Below, in pieces: positions 54,029 to 64,000 of a stretch of DNA of 64,000 bases. The notes under the pieces are model-generated. The model did not search any database. It was not told the DNA's origin and saw only the letters and a list, made by a program, of their open reading frames with translations. The DNA lies in the NCBI RefSeq assembly GCF_900492205.1, contig NZ_UEYQ01000001.1:1-64000 (forward strand), given 5' to 3'. A program made the position numbers and the translations under genes. This DNA is from Ciceribacter sp. T2.26MG-112.2. Its GTDB lineage: Bacteria > Pseudomonadota > Alphaproteobacteria > Rhizobiales > Rhizobiaceae. Positions within the stretch are counted from its first letter, which is position 1, and each line of letters starts with the position of its first letter.

Positions 54029-54412
54029 ATGCAGGCGCCCGCCCGGCGGCCGACCATCAGCTGGCTGCTCTTCAGCCCGACCGGCCGCGCCGGACGGCAG
54101 GTGTTCATCCTCGGCTGGTTGTTCTGGCTGATGATCAACAGCTATACCGTCACCTCACTCGCCCTCCATCAAGAGGACGAGGAGTTGTTCCGGGTGTTCA
54201 GCCTGCTGTTCTTCGCCGGTTTTGCCGCCTCGTTCGCCTCGACCATCATGCTCAGCATCAAGCGCCTGCACGACATGGGGCTTTCGGGCCTCCTGGTCCT
54301 GGTGCTGTTCATTCCCGCCGTGTCCTTCGTCATGCTTTTTGTGCTCTTTCTCTGGCCATCGCGGCCGGGCCCCAATCCTTATGGGCCGGCACCCGACTGG
54401 CCGCAGACCTGA
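54029..54412 (+). CDS. DUF805 membrane protein
   Basis: 127 residues with three or four membrane helices (VFILGWLFWLMINSYTVTSL; LLVLVLFIPAVSFVMLFVLF) and the DUF805 pattern KRLHDMGLSG and PGPNPYGPAP. Function unknown. It starts 5 bp after dapD and lies between dapD and dapE in the same direction, as in many rhizobia. Confidence 0.86.
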   Translation: MQAPARRPTISWLLFSPTGRAGRQVFILGWLFWLMINSYTVTSLALHQEDEELFRVFSLLFFAGFAASFASTIMLSIKRLHDMGLSGLLVLVLFIPAVSFVMLFVLFLWPSRPGPNPYGPAPDWPQT

Positions 54413-54517
54413 CCCCTGCGGCTGGTGACAGTTGCCGGCCGATCGGCTAAACGTCGTTCATCCTCCCGAACGGTCCCGGCCGACGCTGCCGGACCTCCCA
54501 AAAAAGCGCCCGAGATC

Positions 54518-55711
54518 ATGAACGCCACCAATCCCATCGACGTCCTCCAGGCACTTATCCGCTGCCCTTCCGTCACACCTTTGGAAGGCGGGGCGCTGAC
54601 CACCCTGCAGGCCCTGCTCGAACCGCTCGGCCTCGAGGTTACGCACATGACGGCGAGCGAACCGGGCACGCCCGACATCGAGAACCTCTATGCCCGGCTC
54701 GGCAGCCAGGGCCCGCATCTGATGTTTGCCGGCCATACCGATGTCGTGCCGGTCGGCAGCGAGGCCGACTGGAGCCACCCGCCCTTTGCCGCAGAGATCG
54801 CCGACGGCATGCTTTATGGTCGCGGCGCCGTCGACATGAAGGGCGGCATCGCCTGCTTCGTCACCGCGCTGGCGCGCCTGCTCGAGGAAAAGGGTCCGCC
54901 GAAGGGCTCGGTCTCGCTGCTCATCACCGGCGACGAGGAAGGCCCGGCCGTCAACGGGACGGTCAAGCTGCTCGAATGGGCGAGGCAAAAGGGCGAGCGC
55001 TGGGACGCTTGCCTAGTCGGCGAGCCGACCAATCCCGATCAACTCGGCGACATGATCAAGATCGGCCGGCGCGGCTCGATTTCAGCGACCGTCACCGTGC
55101 GCGGCGTGCAGGGTCACGCGGCCTATCCTCACCTCGCCGACAATCCGGTGCGCGGCGCGGTGCGCTTGGCCGATGCGCTGATGCACCCGCCCTTCGATCA
55201 CGGCACCGACAATTTCCAGCCGTCCAATCTCGAGGTCACCTCGATCGATGTCGGCAATAGTGCAACCAATGTCATACCGGCTGCCGCGAGCTTCAAGTTC
55301 AACATCCGCTTCAACGACCTGTGGACGGCGGAAAGCGTGCAGACGGAGATCCTGCGCCGGCTCGACGAGGCGGCCGCCGACAGCCATCTGCGTCCCGGAC
55401 GCGCTCCGGTCGCCTATGACATTGTCTGGTCGGAACGGCCGAGCCATGTCTTCCTCACCCGCGACGACGCGCTGATCGGCTCGCTGTCGCGCGCGATCGA
55501 GACAGTGACGGGCGCGACGCCGCAGCTTTCAACCACCGGTGGCACCTCGGACGCCCGCTTCATCAAGGACTATTGCCCTGTGGTGGAGTTTGGCCTGGTC
55601 GGCCAGACCATGCACATGGTCGATGAGCGGGTGGCGGTCGAAGACCTGGAAACGCTGACCCGGATCTACAAGACCTTCATCGAACAGTGGTTCGCGAATG
55701 CCAACGCTTAA
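54518..55711 (+). CDS. dapE: Succinyl-diaminopimelate desuccinylase
   Basis: 397-residue zinc peptidase-family enzyme removing succinate from N-succinyl-LL-diaminopimelate. Metal ligands: [25 protein letters not shown] (catalytic Glu-Glu), and the C-terminal His in [12 protein letters not shown]. The ATG at 54518 is used because the family similarity starts there; the ribosome-binding site (GAG) is weak. It overlaps the next gene by 14 bp. Confidence 0.96.
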   Translation: MNATNPIDVLQALIRCPSVTPLEGGALTTLQALLEPLGLEVTHMTASEPGTPDIENLYARLGSQGPHLMFAGHTDVVPVGSEADWSHPPFAAEIADGMLYGRGAVDMKGGIACFVTALARLLEEKGPPKGSVSLLITGDEEGPAVNGTVKLLEWARQKGERWDACLVGEPTNPDQLGDMIKIGRRGSISATVTVRGVQGHAAYPHLADNPVRGAVRLADALMHPPFDHGTDNFQPSNLEVTSIDVGNSATNVIPAAASFKFNIRFNDLWTAESVQTEILRRLDEAAADSHLRPGRAPVAYDIVWSERPSHVFLTRDDALIGSLSRAIETVTGATPQLSTTGGTSDARFIKDYCPVVEFGLVGQTMHMVDERVAVEDLETLTRIYKTFIEQWFANANA

Positions 55712-56294
55712 GGAGGTCGAGTTCTATCTCACAGGCCTCTGGCTGCTGTTCAGGCAGGATCCCAAGGGCCTTGCCTATCTGGATTTTTCCGATCGCGGCG
55801 CCTTGCGTTCGTTCTGGGCGGCCTTTTTCGCGCTGCCGACGACGCTGCTGACCTTCCTGTGGTGGCGCGGCCTCTATCTGAAGTCGATGCCGGAGGGCGC
55901 CGACGTCGGACCGCTTTTCTTCTTCCGCCTCGGGCTGGTCGAGATTGCCAACTGGATCGTGCCGCTGGTGCTCGTCGGGCTGGTCTGCTGGATGGTCGGG
56001 ATCGGCGCCCGCTTCCTTTCCATCGTCGTCATTGCCAATTGGCTGACCCTGCCGATCGCCTATGCCTACACCGTCGTGCTGCTGATCATGATGCTGACGC
56101 CCGGCCTCACCGGCCTTGCGGTGCTTTTGTCCTATGTGCTGGCCTTCGCGCTGATCATGGCGCTTTTCCGCATTCTGCGCATGGTGCTGGGCGACCACGT
56201 GCTGACCATCGCGACTGTCACGATGGTCCTGCTCGTGCCGGGAATGATCCTTTCGGAAGCGCTGGAACGCTTCCTCGACGTCTATCCCGGCTGA
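55698..56294 (+). CDS. Conserved membrane protein of unknown function
   Basis: 198 residues with about five membrane helices ([60 protein letters not shown]). Not recognised beyond being a conserved hydrophobic protein near dapE in rhizobia. Its start lies inside the dapE 3' end, implying coupled translation. Its stop is 4 bp from the convergent arsH stop. Confidence 0.78.
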   Translation: MPTLKEVEFYLTGLWLLFRQDPKGLAYLDFSDRGALRSFWAAFFALPTTLLTFLWWRGLYLKSMPEGADVGPLFFFRLGLVEIANWIVPLVLVGLVCWMVGIGARFLSIVVIANWLTLPIAYAYTVVLLIMMLTPGLTGLAVLLSYVLAFALIMALFRILRMVLGDHVLTIATVTMVLLVPGMILSEALERFLDVYPG

Positions 56295-56298
56295 CGGC

Positions 56299-57021
56299 TC
56301 AGATCGATCGCTGGTTGACCCGCTTCGACAGTTCGGCCGCCGTCTCGACCCGCTCGGAATAGCGCTCCACCAGATAGTCGGAACGCTCGCGCAACAGCAA
56401 GGTCAGCTTGACCAGTTCCTCCATCACGTCGACGACGCGCTCGTAATAGGAGGACGGCTTCATCCGCCCGGCTTCGTCGAATTCGCTGAAGGCCTTCGGC
56501 ACGGACGACTGGTTGGGGATGGTGAACATCCGCATCCAGCGGCCGAGCACGCGCATCTGGTTGAGCGAATTGAAGCTTTGCGAACCGCCGCAGACCTGCA
56601 TGAGTGCCAGAGTGCGACCCTGTGTCGGGCGCACGGCCCCGATCGACAGCGGCAGCCAGTCGATCTGCGTCTTCATCGCGCCCGACATGGCGCCATGGCG
56701 CTCCGGCGAGCACCAGACCTGGCCCTCCGACCAGAGAGACAATTCACGCAGTTCCTGCACCTTGGGATGCGACGCCTCGACTTCGTCGGCAAGCGGCAGG
56801 CCGTGCGGATCGTAGATGCGGACCTCCGCGCCATAGCGGCGCAGGATGCGGGCCGCCTCCTCGGTCAGGAGCCGCGAATAGGAGCGCTCCCGCAAAGAGC
56901 CGTAGAGCATCAGGATGCGCGGCGGATGGGTCATGCGCTCCGGCTGGAACAGGCGCGCCTCGTCGACCGGGCGAAACTGGCTGTCGTCGATGTTCGGCGT
57001 ATCGGTATCCTCGAGGTTCAT
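56299..57021 (-). CDS. arsH: Arsenical resistance flavoprotein ArsH
   Basis: 240 residues of the NADPH-dependent FMN reductase family, ArsH type. Flavin-binding loop [17 protein letters not shown], then [23 protein letters not shown] and the ArsH signature [16 protein letters not shown]. ArsH oxidises organic trivalent arsenicals or reduces quinones. The ATG at 57021 overlaps the arsC stop by 4 bp. No arsB, acr3 or arsR is in the window, so this is a partial arsenic set. Confidence 0.94.
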   Translation of the reverse strand: MNLEDTDTPNIDDSQFRPVDEARLFQPERMTHPPRILMLYGSLRERSYSRLLTEEAARILRRYGAEVRIYDPHGLPLADEVEASHPKVQELRELSLWSEGQVWCSPERHGAMSGAMKTQIDWLPLSIGAVRPTQGRTLALMQVCGGSQSFNSLNQMRVLGRWMRMFTIPNQSSVPKAFSEFDEAGRMKPSSYYERVVDVMEELVKLTLLLRERSDYLVERYSERVETAAELSKRVNQRSI

Positions 57022-57443
57022 TCGGCCGCACCACCGGTCCTGACGACTTCGCCGTCTTCCTTGGTGTAGGTGTCGACGGGATTGTCCAGGAGCGCCAGAA
57101 CCGTCTCCGAAGGACGGCACAGGCGCGTGCCCTTGTCCGTCTCGACGATCGGGCGATTGATGAGAATCGGATGCGCCATCATCGCATCGATCAGTTGTTC
57201 GTCGGAGAGGCCCGCGTCATCGAGACCGAGCTCCTCGTAGGGTGTCCCCTTCTTGCGCAGCAGTTCGCGCGGCGCAATGCCCATCTTGCCGATCAGCTCG
57301 ACCAACCGCTCGCGGCTGGGCGGGGTTTTCAGGTATTCGATGACCACGGGCTCTTCGCCCGACAGGCGGATCATTTCGAGCGTGTTGCGGGAGGTTCCAC
57401 AGGCTGGGTTGTGATAGATGGTGACGGGCACGGCGCTCTCCAT
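57018..57443 (-). CDS. arsC: Arsenate reductase (glutaredoxin-dependent)
   Basis: 141 residues reducing arsenate to arsenite with glutathione/glutaredoxin. The catalytic Cys lies in [16 protein letters not shown] near residue 14; the Arg ligands lie in [12 protein letters not shown] and TRLCRPSE. The ATG at 57443 is preferred; the frame is open to further upstream ATGs (57476), but the predicted promoter and operator overlap those. First gene of arsC-arsH, downstream of truA. Confidence 0.93.
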   Translation of the reverse strand: MESAVPVTIYHNPACGTSRNTLEMIRLSGEEPVVIEYLKTPPSRERLVELIGKMGIAPRELLRKKGTPYEELGLDDAGLSDEQLIDAMMAHPILINRPIVETDKGTRLCRPSETVLALLDNPVDTYTKEDGEVVRTGGAAE

Positions 57444-57493
57444 ATTTCGAAACTTCTTGAAATATGGATATGTCATTTCGCGACGCATGACAA
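57441..57493 (-). promoter_or_regulatory. Promoter and palindromic operator of arsC-arsH
   Basis: On the minus strand TTGTCA (57493-57488), 17-nt spacer, TATCCA (57470-57465) form a sigma70-like promoter. A perfect 8-bp inverted repeat CATATTTC / GAAATATG with a 10-nt centre (57441-57466) covers the transcription start and the arsC start codon, as expected for an ArsR-type repressor site. The repressor would be encoded elsewhere. Confidence 0.6.
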
Positions 57494-57511
57494 GCGCCGC
57501 GCCACGGACCA

Positions 57512-58273
57512 TCAGACCAGCTCGTCGCCCGGATAATCCACGCGGAGGAAGAAGAGCCCTTCCGGCGGCGCGACCGGGCCGCAGGCGGCGCGGTCGCGCG
57601 CCTTGAGCGCGGCCTCGACGTCGTCCGGCGTCATCTTGCCTTCCCCGGCGAGTTTCAGCGTGCCGGCGAACGAGCGAATCTGGTTGTGCAGAAAACTCTG
57701 CGCCGTGGCGCGGATCTCGATCAGGTCCTCGGTCCTTGTCACGTCCAGCCGGTCGAGTGTTCGCATCGGGCTGTTGGCCTGACAATGGGCCGAGCGGAAG
57801 GTGGTGAAGTCATGGTGGCCGACGAGCCGCTGGGCGGCCGCGTGCATGGCCTCATGGTCGAGCGGTTTCGACACCCACCAGGCGCGCTCGGCCTCGAGTG
57901 CGAGGCGCGAAGGCCGGGTGATGATGCGATAGAGATAATGCCGGCGGATCGCGGAAAAACGCGCGTCGAAACTGTCATCGACCGCGCAGACGTCCAGCAC
58001 GGCGACCCTTTCGCCGCCCAAGGCCAGATAGGCGTTCAGCGCATTGCGCAGCTTGTAGGGCACCCAGGCACGTGTCAGGTCGACATGAACGACCTGACCC
58101 TTGGCATGAACGCCGGAATCGGTGCGGCCGGCACCGCGGATCGACACCGTCTCCCCGGTCAGCGACAGGACCGCATTTTCGAGTGCGCTCTGCACCGAAT
58201 GGCCGTTGTCCTGGCGTTGCCAGCCGACATAGGGGGAACCGTCATATTCGACGGTCATGCGGAAACGCGGCAT
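57512..58273 (-). CDS. truA: tRNA pseudouridine(38-40) synthase
   Basis: 253 residues forming pseudouridine at positions 38-40 of tRNA anticodon stems. The catalytic Asp is in [17 protein letters not shown] near residue 52. Other blocks: [39 protein letters not shown]. The start overlaps the fmt stop by one base (TGATG), so def-fmt-truA look like one operon. Confidence 0.96.
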   Translation of the reverse strand: MPRFRMTVEYDGSPYVGWQRQDNGHSVQSALENAVLSLTGETVSIRGAGRTDSGVHAKGQVVHVDLTRAWVPYKLRNALNAYLALGGERVAVLDVCAVDDSFDARFSAIRRHYLYRIITRPSRLALEAERAWWVSKPLDHEAMHAAAQRLVGHHDFTTFRSAHCQANSPMRTLDRLDVTRTEDLIEIRATAQSFLHNQIRSFAGTLKLAGEGKMTPDDVEAALKARDRAACGPVAPPEGLFFLRVDYPGDELV

Positions 58274-59208
58274 CAGCTTAGGACCGTTCCGGGCGAAACG
58301 GGCGTACCACGCAGGAAATCGGCCGCATCCAGCGGCTTGCCGCCTGCCTTCTGCAAACGGGTTAGGCGGACGGCGCCCTGCCCGCAGGCAATGGTCAGCG
58401 ATCGATCGAGGACCGCGCCGGGGGCGCCCTCGCCTTCGGCCGGGGTCGAACCGAGAACCTTGACCCGCTCCGGCTTGCCGTTCACCGCGAGCTCGAACCA
58501 TGCGCCGGGAAAGGGCGACAGGCCACGAATGTGATTGTGCACCTCAGCCCCATCGCGGGAAAAATCGATGCGCGTTTCGCTCTTGTCGATCTTGGCCGCG
58601 TAGACCACGCCCTCATCGGGCTGGGGAACCGTCGCAAGTGTTCCCGCCTCGAGAGCAGCCATGGCTTCGACCATGGCTTCGGCGCCGACGGCGCTCAAGC
58701 GATCATGCAGTTCGCCCGCAGTCATGTCCGGCCCGACCGCAACCTTGCGGGTGAGCGCCACGGGGCCGGTATCGAGGCCCTTGTCCATCTTCATCACCAT
58801 CATGCCGGTCTCGGCATCGCCAGCCATGATGGCACGCTGGATCGGAGCCGCTCCGCGCCAACGCGGCAGGAGCGAGGCATGGCCATTGAAGGCACCGAGC
58901 CTTGTGCCGGTCAGGATCGCTTCCGGCAAAAGCAAGCCATAGGCGACGACCGCCGCGACATCGGCACCAAAGGCACGGAAACGGTCCCGGTCTTCCTCGG
59001 CACGAAAATTCAAAGGATGCAGAACCGGCAGGCCGAGCCGCTCGGCGGAAAGATGAACCGGGGACTTCTGCAGGTCCAGCCCGCGACGTCCACCCGGACG
59101 GGGCGGCTGGGTATAGACCGCGACGATCTCGTGGCCGGCGGCCACCAGGGCTTCGAGCGTGGCCACGGAAAACTCCGGCGTGCCCATGAAGATGATGCGA
59201 AGTGCCAT
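58273..59208 (-). CDS. fmt: Methionyl-tRNA formyltransferase
   Basis: 311 residues that formylate initiator Met-t[21 protein letters not shown] at the N-terminus, the catalytic Asn-His-Asp set ([30 protein letters not shown]) and the C-terminal oligonucleotide-binding domain ([16 protein letters not shown]). The ATG at 59208 fits the family start. It lies 65 bp after def in the same direction. Confidence 0.96.
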   Translation of the reverse strand: MALRIIFMGTPEFSVATLEALVAAGHEIVAVYTQPPRPGGRRGLDLQKSPVHLSAERLGLPVLHPLNFRAEEDRDRFRAFGADVAAVVAYGLLLPEAILTGTRLGAFNGHASLLPRWRGAAPIQRAIMAGDAETGMMVMKMDKGLDTGPVALTRKVAVGPDMTAGELHDRLSAVGAEAMVEAMAALEAGTLATVPQPDEGVVYAAKIDKSETRIDFSRDGAEVHNHIRGLSPFPGAWFELAVNGKPERVKVLGSTPAEGEGAPGAVLDRSLTIACGQGAVRLTRLQKAGGKPLDAADFLRGTPVSPGTVLS

Positions 59209-59273
59209 GATGGTTTTCGCCCTCCCTTTTTCGCGAGCCGTCCTGCTGTTCAGGCGCCAGTCGCCCGACGAGA

Positions 59274-59789
59274 TCAGAGCGCCTTCGCCCTTGCCGCCTT
59301 GGTGAACCGCTTGATCACCATCTCGCGCTTGAGGCGGGAGATATGGTCGATGAACAGGATGCCGTTGAGATGGTCGATCTCGTGCTGCAGGCAGGTGGCG
59401 AGCAGTCCATCGGCCTCGGTCAACTGTTCCTTGCCGTCCCGATCGAGCGACTTGACCGTCACCGACGCCGGACGCTCCACCTCGGCATAGTAATCCGGGA
59501 TGGACAGGCATCCTTCCTCATAGACGGAACGCTCGTCCGACGACTTGATGATCTCCGGATTGATGAAGACCAGCGGACACTTGTCCTCTCCCTCCTTGGA
59601 AACGTCGATCACGAGCAGCCGGCGCGGCACGCCGATCTGGATGGCGGCAAGCCCGATGCCCGGCGCTTCGTACATGGTTTCGAGCATGTCGTCGGCGAGC
59701 TTCTGCAGCTCCGCATCGACATGCTCAAAAGGCGTTGAGACCTGGCGCAGCAGGGGGTCGGGAAGAATGATGAGCGGCTTGATGGTCAT
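59274..59789 (-). CDS. def: Peptide deformylase
   Basis: 171 residues removing the formyl group from nascent proteins. All three motifs are intact: [10 protein letters not shown] (GxGxAAxQ), EGCLSIP and QHEIDHLNG, which carry the metal ligands and catalytic Glu. The ATG at 59789 has GGGAG four bases upstream. First gene of def-fmt-truA. Confidence 0.97.
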   Translation of the reverse strand: MTIKPLIILPDPLLRQVSTPFEHVDAELQKLADDMLETMYEAPGIGLAAIQIGVPRRLLVIDVSKEGEDKCPLVFINPEIIKSSDERSVYEEGCLSIPDYYAEVERPASVTVKSLDRDGKEQLTEADGLLATCLQHEIDHLNGILFIDHISRLKREMVIKRFTKAARAKAL

Positions 59790-59825
59790 GGGGCTCCCAT
59801 ATCGCATCTTTTCCGGCGATGGAAT

Positions 59826-59852
59826 CGAAAAACGCGGGCCAGGCCCGCGTTT
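59826..59852 (-). terminator. Terminator of the globin-coupled receptor gene
   Basis: Perfect 11-bp palindrome AAACGCGGGCC / GGCCCGCGTTT followed on the minus strand by further T (five in total), 32 bp after the receptor stop and upstream of def. Confidence 0.8.
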
Positions 59853-59883
59853 CCGGCAAGTCGCGAATGGAAGAGGAAAAGCT

Positions 59884-61398
59884 CTAGGCGGCGTATCTTT
59901 GCGAGGCCGGACGGCGTTCACTCGCACCTGCCCGGTCAGCATGACCGCGCGTACTCAACTGGCCGAGCAATTGAACAAGTCCGGCAACCTCGCTGCGCAG
60001 CCGCTGCGTTTCGGCGGAGGTCTGTTCGACCATGGCGGAATTCTGGTGGGTGAGGGTGTCCATGCTCTGGGTCGCCTGGTTGACCTCCTTGAGGCCGGTC
60101 GCCTGGTCCTTGGCGGCGGTGGCGATCTCGGACACGATGGCATGGATCGTGTCGATCCGGCTGATCATGTCGGCAAGGGCCGTACCGGTATTGGAGACCA
60201 GGCCGACGCCCTCGTTGACCTGGTTGCTGCTCTGCGAGATCAGGCGCTTGATTTCCTTGGCGGCATCCGCGCTGCGCTGGGCGAGCTGGCGGACCTCCTG
60301 GGCGACGACGGCAAAGCCCTTGCCGGCTTCACCGGCGCGCGCTGCCTCGACACCGGCATTGAGCGCCAGCAGATTGGTCTGGAAGGCGATTTCGTCGATG
60401 ACGCCGATGATCTTGGAAATCTCGGTCGATGATTTCTCGATCTCCGCCATGGCGGAAATCGCCTGGGCGACGACGTCGCCGGAGCTGCGGGCCTGCTGCT
60501 GGGTGTCCTGCACCGCCATCGAGGCGCGTTCGGCATTGGTCGCCGTCTGGCCGACGCTGACCGACAGCTGCTGAAGGGCGGACGAACTCTGCTGCACGCC
60601 GGCTGCCTGCTTGGCGGTGCTGACGGCGATGTCGTCCGAGGCCTTGGCGATCGTCTCGGTGCCGTCGAGGATTTCCTCCGAAGCGCGGCGGATCGAGGCG
60701 AAGGACTCGCTCAGACGAACGACGGTCTCGTTATAGTCGACGGCCATCCGCTTGAAATTGTCCGGCAGATCCGTGGTCATCTTGCTCTCGAAGTCGCCGC
60801 GGGCCAGCGCCTCGAGACCGCGGCGCAGATGTTCCATGGCGATCTGCTGGTCGGCCTCGAACTGCTTGCGATCCTCCTCGAGCTGCTTGCGCCGCTCCTC
60901 GAGCGTGTCGAGATAGACCGAGATCGAGTAGTCCATGTCGAGCATGGACGCCTTGATGAGAGCACCCAGCTTGTCGGCCAGCGCCTCCGCATGATGCTTG
61001 CCGAAGGGGAAGGGCCAGTGCTTGACCAGCACGCCTGCGACCAGTTCGGTCATCAGCATGGAATAGCCGCCGATATACCAACGCGGCTCCAGGCCGATCC
61101 GCGCATGGGTCCTGCCGATCGCCGTCACGCCCTTGACGTAGTCGGGATCGAAGGTTCCCTTGGAAACCTTGTCCCAATGACCCAACTGGGCATTCTTCGC
61201 TCCCGCCATATGCTCCTTGCTGCTGAAGAAGCGGGCGAGTTGCGGCGTGGCGCCGACCTTGGCGTAGAACTTGTCGAGCACGCCGCCGAGAAGTTCACCG
61301 AGGGACGGTCGCAGAGAGTTCAGTATCTTGGACGTCTTCTGGTCAATCTCGAGGAATGCCAGACGTTCCTCCAAACTCTTGTCTGCTTCTACACTCAT
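59884..61398 (-). CDS. Globin-coupled chemoreceptor 1
   Basis: 504 residues, no membrane helix. An N-terminal protoglobin/HemAT-type globin (about 10-170) has the proximal haem His98 in [18 protein letters not shown] coiled linker ([19 protein letters not shown]) and a HAMP-like part lead to a signalling domain with tip [20 protein letters not shown]. Expected to sense O2 or another gas and act on a CheA kinase for aerotaxis. It lacks the CheR-binding tail. Its paralogue lies immediately upstream on the same strand. A 38-bp inverted repeat lies 45 bp upstream. Confidence 0.94.
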   Translation of the reverse strand: MSVEADKSLEERLAFLEIDQKTSKILNSLRPSLGELLGGVLDKFYAKVGATPQLARFFSSKEHMAGAKNAQLGHWDKVSKGTFDPDYVKGVTAIGRTHARIGLEPRWYIGGYSMLMTELVAGVLVKHWPFPFGKHHAEALADKLGALIKASMLDMDYSISVYLDTLEERRKQLEEDRKQFEADQQIAMEHLRRGLEALARGDFESKMTTDLPDNFKRMAVDYNETVVRLSESFASIRRASEEILDGTETIAKASDDIAVSTAKQAAGVQQSSSALQQLSVSVGQTATNAERASMAVQDTQQQARSSGDVVAQAISAMAEIEKSSTEISKIIGVIDEIAFQTNLLALNAGVEAARAGEAGKGFAVVAQEVRQLAQRSADAAKEIKRLISQSSNQVNEGVGLVSNTGTALADMISRIDTIHAIVSEIATAAKDQATGLKEVNQATQSMDTLTHQNSAMVEQTSAETQRLRSEVAGLVQLLGQLSTRGHADRAGASERRPASQRYAA

Positions 61399-61442
61399 GA
61401 TATCGCCATGCTTTCTCGGGCGCTTTCGTGCGCGCTCCAAAT

Positions 61443-61480
61443 TTTAGGAATACATGACAACAATTCGTGAAATTCCTAAA
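61443..61480. promoter_or_regulatory. 38-bp inverted repeat upstream of globin-coupled chemoreceptor 1
   Basis: TTTAGGAAT and ATTCCTAAA are perfect 9-bp inverted arms around 20 nt. Arm sequence (one base swapped symmetrically, G for C), spacer and total length equal those of the repeat at 37978-38015 upstream of the other chemoreceptor gene. Confidence 0.62.
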
Positions 61481-61575
61481 TGGAGCATGAACAGATCGCG
61501 CGAGAAATCACCTCGCCATGGCCCATCCCGGGACGATCGGACCTGGGTCATGGCGGCGTTGCTTTAAGAGAGCGA

Positions 61576-63108
61576 TCAGCCGGCGCGACGGTAGGCCGCC
61601 GGGTGGTCTTGTTCTCGACGTGCGTGAGCGACCGTCGAGACAGCCGCCGCGTCGCGCGTCCGGAAACCACGCAGCGCGGCAACCAGGCGCTCCACCTCGT
61701 CGCGGAGCGTCAAGGTCTGGGCGGAGGTCTCCTCGACCATGGCGGCATTCTGCTGGGTGATCGTGTCCATGCTGGCGACCGCCGCGTTCACTTCCCGCAG
61801 GCCGCCCGATTGGTCGGACGCGGCACCGGCGATGCCCGCGACGATGCCGTTGATTTCGCCGATGCGACCGATGATCTGGTCGAGCGCCTCGCCGGCACTG
61901 TTGACCAGGCCGACACCGGTCTGAACCTGTCCCGAACTCTGGGAAATCAGGCCCTTGATCTCGCGCGCCGCATTGGCGCAGCGTTGCGCCAGTTCGCGAA
62001 CCTCCTGGGCCACGACCGCGAAGCCGCGGCCGGCCTCGCCCGCGCGGGCCGCCTCCACCCCGGCATTGAGGGCGAGTAGGTTGGTCTGGAAGGCAATCTC
62101 GTCGATGACGCCGATGATCTTGGAGATTTCCTCGGACGACTTTTCGATCGCCCCCATGGCGCTCACCGCGCGGGTCACCACTTCGCCCGATGCCCTGGCC
62201 TCGTCGAGGGTGATGCGCACGACGCTCGCCGCCTTTTGCGCTCCATCGGCGGCGAGTGTGACGTTCTGGGTCAATTCGTGCAGCGCGGCCGTGCTCTCCT
62301 CAAGCCCGGCAGCCTGCTGTTCCGTCCGCTGGGCGAGGTGATTGGACGCCTCCGAAATGGCTGTCGTCGAACGCAGGATCTCTTCGGCCGCGCCGCGCAC
62401 CGTGCTGATCGTGTCGCGCAGTTTCTCGACCGAAGCATTGTAATCATGGGCCATGCCGACGAAGTTTTCCGGCTGATCGGGCGAGAGCTTGGCCTCGAGA
62501 TCGCCGGCAGAAAGCCGGTTCAGCACATCGCTGAGGGCGGCGAGCGCGACCGCCTGCTGATGCTCGGCCTTGACGCGCGCATCTTCCGCCGCCTGCCGTT
62601 CGGCGGCCAGGATGTCCAGATAGACGGTGATAGCGTAATCCATGTCGAGGAGAGCAGCCTTCGCCAGAACGCCGATCTCTTCGCCCAGCACCTTGCCTTC
62701 CTTGCGGGCGAACCGGGATGGCCAGCGCTCCCGGACCACGGCATGGATGAGCTGTTCGATCAACAGCGCATAGCCGCCGATGTACCAGCGGGGCTCCAGG
62801 CCGATGCGGGCATGCGCCTGGCCGACAGCGGTCACGCCGGCGACATAACGCTCATCGAACTGTCCCGCCGTGACGATGTTCCAGTGCCCCTCCTGCCGCT
62901 TCTTGGCCCCCTGAAGATGGTCCTCATTGCGAAAGAAGGCGGCGGTCTCGGGCGTGCCCCTGACCTTCTTGTAGAAGACGTCGAGCGCCGAGCCGATGTT
63001 CTTGCCGATGGTCGGCGCAAGCGCCCTCAGCTTCTGTCTTGCCGTCTCATCGAGACCGAGGAACTGAAGTCTGGCCCCGAGGCCGTTATTTTCGTCGTGT
63101 CTGGTCAT
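61576..63108 (-). CDS. Globin-coupled chemoreceptor 2
   Basis: 510 residues with the same layout as its neighbour: globin domain (about 10-170) with proximal His99 in [17 protein letters not shown], a linker ([18 protein letters not shown]), and a cytoplasmic signalling domain with the same conserved tip ([20 protein letters not shown]). The globin cores are clearly homologous but diverged, suggesting an old tandem duplication and possibly different gas affinities. The ribosome-binding site is weak. The C-terminus ([12 protein letters not shown]) has no CheR-binding motif. Confidence 0.94.
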   Translation of the reverse strand: MTRHDENNGLGARLQFLGLDETARQKLRALAPTIGKNIGSALDVFYKKVRGTPETAAFFRNEDHLQGAKKRQEGHWNIVTAGQFDERYVAGVTAVGQAHARIGLEPRWYIGGYALLIEQLIHAVVRERWPSRFARKEGKVLGEEIGVLAKAALLDMDYAITVYLDILAAERQAAEDARVKAEHQQAVALAALSDVLNRLSAGDLEAKLSPDQPENFVGMAHDYNASVEKLRDTISTVRGAAEEILRSTTAISEASNHLAQRTEQQAAGLEESTAALHELTQNVTLAADGAQKAASVVRITLDEARASGEVVTRAVSAMGAIEKSSEEISKIIGVIDEIAFQTNLLALNAGVEAARAGEAGRGFAVVAQEVRELAQRCANAAREIKGLISQSSGQVQTGVGLVNSAGEALDQIIGRIGEINGIVAGIAGAASDQSGGLREVNAAVASMDTITQQNAAMVEETSAQTLTLRDEVERLVAALRGFRTRDAAAVSTVAHARREQDHPAAYRRAG

Positions 63109-63381
63109 GTTAGCCCCGGGCGCTGGATCGGCCGTTGAACGTTGTTTTTGCGATGCGTTATTTAGCTTTTGATGAATTGTCGAGAACGGTAAATATTTGA
63201 TTTAACTAATCTGCGATTTATGCCCCTTCGCGAGACACATGCGCCCTCGTTCTTTCCCCAATGAGGCCTTGGCCGCCCCGGCCGGCGAGACGCAGTGCAT
63301 CAGTCCGCGCTGCGAGACACGTCGGTAAATGTTCCTGATTTGATCTGTCACGCCCGAGAGAATCTGCTAGTCTCCGCGGCC

Positions 63382-64000
63382 ATGAACAGCACCGATCTCA
63401 CCGCGCTCGCCATCGACACATTTGGTCTTTCTCCCTCCGCACTTGTCGGCATCGTCGGCGCGATACTGCTCGTTTTCCTTTTCCTGCTTTTCCTGTCCCT
63501 GCGCCGCTCCGGTCGCCTTCGCGCCTCAATGGAGATGGAGGCGGCCCGACGCGAAGCCGTGGCCGAGGCGCGGCTTGCGGAACTGCTCCGAGCCCAGGCG
63601 GAGATACAGGGACGACTGGCCGCCATGTCGGACGTGTTCGGCAAGCGTCAGACGGAGCTCAACCAGACGATCAACCAGCGGCTGGACGGCCTGACCCAAC
63701 GCCTCGGCACGACGATCACCGAGCAGACGAAATCGACGCATGAGAACCTGCGGCACCTGCAGGAACGTCTGGCGGTGATCGATGCGGCGCAGAACAATAT
63801 CCAGTCGCTCGCCAAGGACGTGGTCGGGCTGCAGGCGATCTTGTCCAACAAGCAGACGCGCGGCGCCTTCGGCCAATCACGCATGGAGACGATCGTCGCG
63901 GACGGCCTGCCGATGGGCGCCTACACCTTCCAGTCGACGCTCTCGAACGGCATGCGCCCCGACTGTACGATCCGCATGCCGAACGGCTCGCCACCCCTGG
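63382..64000 (+). CDS. rmuC: DNA recombination protein RmuC (partial, cut by window end)
   Basis: The first 206 codons of an RmuC-family protein run off the end of the window. A hydrophobic N-terminal anchor (VGIVGAILLVFLFLLFLSL) is followed by a long coiled coil (MEMEAARREAVAEARLAELL; QTELNQTINQRLDGLTQRLG) and the start of the conserved nuclease-like domain (NKQTRGAFGQSRMETIVADG). RmuC limits recombination at inverted repeats; many alphaproteobacteria carry it next to def-fmt, as here. The 273-bp gap before it shows AT-rich sequence near 63150-63230 but no clear regulatory element. Confidence 0.9.
   Translation, partial: MNSTDLTALAIDTFGLSPSALVGIVGAILLVFLFLLFLSLRRSGRLRASMEMEAARREAVAEARLAELLRAQAEIQGRLAAMSDVFGKRQTELNQTINQRLDGLTQRLGTTITEQTKSTHENLRHLQERLAVIDAAQNNIQSLAKDVVGLQAILSNKQTRGAFGQSRMETIVADGLPMGAYTFQSTLSNGMRPDCTIRMPNGSPPL

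Noticed and set aside
63109..63250. Third copy of the 38-bp chemoreceptor repeat upstream of globin receptor 2
   Set aside because: TTTAGC occurs at 63161-63166 but the partner arm at the required distance does not match.

Overview
This is a GC-rich chromosomal segment of an alphaproteobacterium, most likely Rhizobiaceae (Rhizobium, Agrobacterium or Shinella relatives). The evidence is the order rpmH-rnpA-yidC-engB-argB-dapD-dapE-truA-fmt-def-rmuC, the NasS/NasT nitrate regulators, RIME-like palindromic intergenic repeats, a CtrA-type TTAA-N7-TTAA site and globin-coupled chemoreceptors. No insertion sequence, prophage, CRISPR array or plasmid function was seen.

Layout. 1-7949: nitrate assimilation (nrtA-nrtB-nrtD-nirB) behind a sigma54-type promoter and a leader RNA with NasT-type hairpins, with nasT-nasS upstream. 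8139-17083: central and nucleotide metabolism (ugd, PRC-barrel protein, acyl-CoA ligase, pgi, fructokinase, pyrE, pyrC). 17151-22343: a four-gene signalling operon (stand-alone receiver, periplasmic molybdopterin-fold protein, hybrid kinase, HD-GYP regulator) with a CtrA-type site upstream, then a Crp/Fnr regulator. 22486-28386: a divergent seven-gene module combining a proline-racemase-family enzyme, PxpB, PxpC and PxpA homologues, a biotin carrier protein, a biotin carboxylase and a second carrier-like protein without its biotinylation site.

28401-37924: a DUF900 hydrolase lipoprotein, trxC divergent from an ArsR regulator, an acetyl-CoA hydrolase/CoA-transferase, an uncharacterised secreted protein, tRNA-Arg(ACG), a sensor kinase and a chemoreceptor. 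38226-64000: the conserved rpmH-to-rmuC housekeeping backbone. Accessory genes are inserted into it: an ECF sigma/anti-sigma/fasciclin set, ogt, an amino-acid oxidase/LysR/binding-protein set, an EF-hand protein with a Gly-Gln repeat, arsC-arsH, and two tandem globin-coupled chemoreceptors.

How the genes work together. NasS/NasT sense nitrate or nitrite and control read-through of the nrt-nir leader RNA. The pxp/biotin module has the parts of an ATP-dependent, biotin-linked ring-opening or carboxylating enzyme next to a likely hydroxyproline enzyme. The receiver/kinase/HD-GYP operon would link a periplasmic signal to c-di-GMP turnover, possibly in the CtrA cell-cycle regulon. Two chemoreceptor genes 23 kb apart share a 38-bp inverted repeat of identical geometry just upstream, which suggests a common regulator or RNA structure. 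Most start codons were chosen by ribosome-binding site and family length and are inferences.
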